64,000 nucleotides of DNA from CAIWHR01 sp963846855. Lineage in GTDB: Bacteria > Pseudomonadota > Gammaproteobacteria > Burkholderiales > Casimicrobiaceae. Numbering within the stretch: the first letter of the stretch is position 1; each line of letters opens with the position of its first letter. The DNA lies in NCBI GenBank assembly GCA_963846855.1, contig CAWJXK010000008.1, forward strand, positions 1,116,001 to 1,180,000, in the 5' to 3' direction. Below, one piece after another: positions 61,377 to 64,000 of the stretch. The translations under genes were made by a program, and so were the position numbers. The notes beneath the pieces are model-generated. The model had not been told where the DNA came from and did not search any database. It was given only the letters and a program-made list of their open reading frames with translations.

Positions 61377-62249
61377 ATGCGACGGCTGGCAAGGATTTCT
61401 GCTCGTGCCCTGTCCGTACTCCTTGGACTGATGGCGACGATGGCGATTCCACTTACCGGCGCGATGGCGGCACCGTTCGAAGTCTTCCACGCCGATTCGC
61501 TTGCGGGCCCGATGCGCGAGCTGAAGCGCGCGTTCGAAGCGCAGCATCCCGGCGTCACGATCAACCTCACGTCGGGGGTCTCGCGCGAGCTCGCCACCCG
61601 CATCCTCAAGGGCGAGCATTGCGACGTGTTCGCGCCGTCCTCGCCCGCGGTCATCGACCAGGACCTGATGGGCAAGAAGGTGGCGGGCACCGATCGCGAC
61701 GCCGCGACGTGGTACGTCGTGTTCTCGGCCAACGAAATGGTCGTCATCACCGCGAAGGGCAACCCGCTCGACATCAGGAAGATCGGCGACCTCGCGCGGC
61801 CCGACGTGAAGTTCGCGCGCGTGACCGGCGATAAGGATCTCGCGACCAACCGCACGATCGAGTTCGTCAAGCGCGCCGCTGCCCTCGAAGGAACGCCGGC
61901 GCTCGCGCAGACGATCATCGACAAGGCGCCGGCTGATTCCGCGAAGGCGATGGGCGTCCCTGACGTCGTCGCCGCCGTCCGCGACGGACGCGTCAACGCC
62001 GGCATCGTCTACTACTCCGCCGCCGTCGCTGCGCGCAACGACGTGGACGCCGTGCGCTTTCCCGACGGCGTCAACATGAGCGACGCGATCCGCAACGCCG
62101 CTACCGTCACCGGCACGGCGCGCAATCCGAAGGAAGCGCAGGAATTCGTCGAGTTCATCCTCTCGCCCGAAGCGCAGCGCATTCTGAAGGACACCGGCCA
62201 GCCGCCGGTGGTGCCGGCTATTCGCGTCGGCGCCGTGCCGTTCAAGTAA
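61377..62249 (+). CDS. ModA-type molybdate/tungstate-like substrate-binding protein
   Basis: A 290-residue periplasmic receptor with signal peptide MRRLARISARALSVLLGLMATMAIPLTGAMAA and good gggaggc ribosome site. EVFHADSLAGPMRELKRAFEAQHPGVTINLTSGVSRELATRILKGEHCDVFAPSSP is the ModA/WtpA opening with an oxyanion-contacting Ser. Further on VVITAKGNPLDIRKIGDLARPDVKFARVTGDKD and the GRVNAGIVYYSAAVAARNDVDAVRFPDG are typical. The permease and ATPase are not adjacent, so it is an orphan; molybdate or tungstate is the likely ligand. Confidence 0.85.
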   Translation: MRRLARISARALSVLLGLMATMAIPLTGAMAAPFEVFHADSLAGPMRELKRAFEAQHPGVTINLTSGVSRELATRILKGEHCDVFAPSSPAVIDQDLMGKKVAGTDRDAATWYVVFSANEMVVITAKGNPLDIRKIGDLARPDVKFARVTGDKDLATNRTIEFVKRAAALEGTPALAQTIIDKAPADSAKAMGVPDVVAAVRDGRVNAGIVYYSAAVAARNDVDAVRFPDGVNMSDAIRNAATVTGTARNPKEAQEFVEFILSPEAQRILKDTGQPPVVPAIRVGAVPFK

Positions 62250-62301
62250 GGACGACAACGGCGGACACCGATCGCCGGTCGTCATCCGCAGGGGAGGTCG
62301 T

Positions 62302-62832
62302 GTGTCCAGCTATGTCGACGCGAATCTGATCAAGGGTGAGACCGTCGTCTACCGCGGCAAGCTGAGCGCGTGGGCATTCGGCGGCCGCATCGCGCTCGGT
62401 GTCGTGCTCGTTCCGCTCGTCGTCGGCATCCTGATCCTGGCCGGCGTGTGGATCTCGATCAAAACGGCCGAGCTCGCCGTCACCAACAAGCGCGTCATCA
62501 CCAAGTTCGGCTGGATCCGCCGCGACACCATCGAGATGAACGTGAGCAAGGTCGAGAGCCTGCAGGTCGATCAGACCGTCTGGGGGCGCATCTGCAACTA
62601 CGGATCGATCCAGATCAACGGAACCGGCACGTCGCATGCGCCGATCGTCGGCGTCGCGGATCCGCTGACTTTTCGCCGGATGTTCATGGAAGCACAGGAC
62701 CAGGCGCTGCGCGACCCGGCCCTTGCGCGAGCGCCGGCGGAACCGCTTCGCGAGTGCGCCGGTGAGCTCGCGGCTGACAGGAGCGCACGCCTCGCACGGT
62801 GGGCGAGCAGTCAGCCGTCAGCGTCGACGTGA
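62302..62832 (+). CDS. bacterial PH domain membrane protein
   Basis: A 176-residue protein with GTG start. The sequence LIKGETVVYRGKLSAWAFGGRIALGVVLVPLVVGILILAGVWI has one or two membrane segments, and ELAVTNKRVITKFGWIRRDTIEMNVSKVESLQVDQTVWGRICNYGSIQINGTG is the bacterial PH (bPH2/YdbT-like) domain. Binding partner or lipid unknown. The tail after ~130 is Ala/Arg-rich and looks disordered; it may be extended by a shift, but no clear alternative is seen. Confidence 0.85.
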   Translation: MSSYVDANLIKGETVVYRGKLSAWAFGGRIALGVVLVPLVVGILILAGVWISIKTAELAVTNKRVITKFGWIRRDTIEMNVSKVESLQVDQTVWGRICNYGSIQINGTGTSHAPIVGVADPLTFRRMFMEAQDQALRDPALARAPAEPLRECAGELAADRSARLARWASSQPSAST

Positions 62833-62899
62833 CGGCTCCGCGGCTGGCGGAGATACGCGCTGTATCGGAGGTTCGCGCCCTGATCCGCGCGACCGCGGG

Positions 62900-64000
62900 T
62901 CAGGGCGCCGCCGGCCGCCCGAGCAGCGCCTGCTGCACTTCGGGCGGGCATGCGGCCTTCGCGTAATCCAGCATCGTGGATCCGCTCATCCGCTGCTCGG
63001 GATCCGCGCCCAGCGCAACGAGTTGCGCGACCGCCGCGGCAACCTTCTTCGGCGCGACCTGCGGCAATCCGCAATGCTGCAATGCGCCGGACAGCGGCGT
63101 CATCGCGGCGGCCGCGCCGTTGGGCATCGTCAACGGCTGGTTCACGTTGCCCGCGTTGACGAGCCGCGCGATCGCGGCGCGGTCGCCACCGCGCAGCGCG
63201 GCGTAGAACTTCGTCAGGTCGGCGCCCTTCGCGCCGGGCTGCGGCGCCGCCGCTTTCGGAATACCGCCGGCAGACACCGCTGCCGCACGCTCGCCCGCCT
63301 CGCGCCACGACGGCTTGATCGAATCCAGCGCGCCGATGGCCGCCTGGCGGATCCTGGGGTCGCTCGACGTCGCGTAGGGCCGCAATTCATCGGCGAGGGG
63401 GCCGGCGGCGCCGTGCGCCTGCGCGATGTAATCGAGGAGCTGCACCTGCGCCGCCGGGTCGGCATTCTGTTTCAGCGCCTCTACGTAGATCGCGGCGGTC
63501 TTGCCGAAATCGCGCTCGGTGAAGCGCAGCGCGCGCGACGCTTCGTCGAACACGGGCCCGGCGTGCTCGTGCGTGAGCACCGACCGAAACGCCTGCAATG
63601 CGGCGGGCTTGGCCGCCGCGAGCGCCGCAGCGGGGCGATCGCGCGTGGCGTCACTCGCATCGCCCAGCGCGCCCAGCGCGACCACGCGCACATCCTCCGG
63701 CGCGGCGCTCACGGCGAGGCGCGCGAGCTCGGGCATGCCGAGCGCCGTCTTGCCGGCGACGCTCTTCAATGCACGCGCAGCGCTCATCTGCCGGCGCGGA
63801 TCCTGCAGTGCGGTCGCCGCTGCCGGCACCCATTCGTTGAGGTCGGCCGGGCTCTCGAGGCTGGGCATCAGATCGAAGGCGACCGCGATCGTCTCCGCAT
63901 CGGGCGCATCGCACAGGACGACCAGGATGTGCGTGAAATTCGCGGAAGGCGGTTTTGCGATCGCCATCGCGCGGAGCACGCTCGCGGTGCCGGGCCGGGG
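62900..64000 (-). CDS. HEAT-repeat and ankyrin-like protein, open at the window end
   Basis: The frame is open from the edge of the window to the stop at 62900; a GTG at 63979 is one possible start. The first ~200 residues form alpha-alpha repeats like HEAT units (AATALQDPRRQMSAARALKSVAG, DVRVVALGALGDASDATRD, SDPRIRQAAIGALDSIKPSW). From about 245 an ankyrin-like part follows (DLTKFYAALRGGDRAAIARLVNAGNVNQPL, QLVALGADPEQRMSGSTMLDYAKAAC). It is a protein-interaction scaffold; the partner and any domain upstream are unseen. Confidence 0.75.
   Translation of the reverse strand, partial: PRPGTASVLRAMAIAKPPSANFTHILVVLCDAPDAETIAVAFDLMPSLESPADLNEWVPAAATALQDPRRQMSAARALKSVAGKTALGMPELARLAVSAAPEDVRVVALGALGDASDATRDRPAAALAAAKPAALQAFRSVLTHEHAGPVFDEASRALRFTERDFGKTAAIYVEALKQNADPAAQVQLLDYIAQAHGAAGPLADELRPYATSSDPRIRQAAIGALDSIKPSWREAGERAAAVSAGGIPKAAAPQPGAKGADLTKFYAALRGGDRAAIARLVNAGNVNQPLTMPNGAAAAMTPLSGALQHCGLPQVAPKKVAAAVAQLVALGADPEQRMSGSTMLDYAKAACPPEVQQALLGRPAAP

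Overview
The window is high-GC DNA with dense, mostly short operons and no rRNA, tRNA, CRISPR array or phage genes that I can see. The gene content suggests a betaproteobacterium: a Bug/TctC receptor with TctA and TctB, DUF898, NnrU, an ArfB rescue factor, an RhlE helicase, exported lipoproteins with Burkholderiales-like lipoboxes, and an S8 protease with the repeat tail common in that group. Species-level assignment is not possible from what I can see. Five otherwise well-preserved genes (fbaB, msrA, an OmpA-like gene, an alcohol dehydrogenase and the S8 protease) carry frameshifts that are each repaired by removing single bases. This points to draft or metagenomic sequence at least as much as to real decay.

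Layout. 1-3.3 kb: start of a dodecin gene, an orphan PhnD-type binding protein, a small ORF, a degenerate nucleotidyltransferase-like protein and a divergent argB. 3.28-3.58 kb: a MITE-like inverted-repeat element abutting the stop codon of a DUF2721 gene. 4.1-10.3 kb: class I aldolase fbaB, an EXORDIUM-like putative zinc peptidase, small exported and membrane proteins, an overlapping M48 peptidase/DUF898 pair and a secreted peroxiredoxin. 10.4-20 kb: mainly minus-strand envelope genes (family-3 binding lipoprotein, Ste24-like protease, acid phosphatase, DUF1345, NnrU, surface-adhesin-E-like protein, exported methyltransferase, MsrA, M28 peptidase). 20-23.3 kb: lipoprotein, F420-type oxidoreductase, a ClpX paralogue without zinc finger, and an OmpA-like protein. 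23.3-28.1 kb: a heavily frameshifted run made of an AfsR/SARP-type regulator, a small protein with a perfect Shine-Dalgarno, and a virginiamycin-B-lyase-like propeller.

28.3-38.4 kb: rhlE with promoter and terminator, arfB, a methyltransferase, a GSDH-type sugar dehydrogenase, a GST, a DUF2330/RnfD-like pair, an alcohol dehydrogenase, a truncated SRPBCC fragment, a VOC protein and a metallothionein. 38.4-44.2 kb: a crystallin/glycine-zipper envelope protein, then a cyclase-FHA protein convergent with a transmembrane Ser/Thr kinase that follows a CsgG-like and a second exported protein; this looks like an envelope signalling module. 44.7-51.6 kb: DUF3750, a small exported protein, oligopeptidase B, the S8 protease and a second crystallin/glycine-zipper paralogue. 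52-53.7 kb: a TetR regulator with an unusually clear promoter and operator, followed by two VOC-fold proteins. 53.7-61.3 kb: TctA, TctB, a Bug receptor and a glyoxylate aminotransferase, divergent from a large FAD/Fe-S oxidoreductase; together they suggest uptake and oxidation of an organic or 2-hydroxy acid. 61.4-64 kb: a ModA-type binding protein, a PH-domain protein and a HEAT/ankyrin-like protein running off the end.

The most unusual items are the acetylglutamate kinase with both catalytic lysines changed to arginine, the cyclase-FHA/kinase/CsgG-like module, the DUF2330/RnfD-like pair, the MITE-like element, the ClpX paralogue and the exported methyltransferase.
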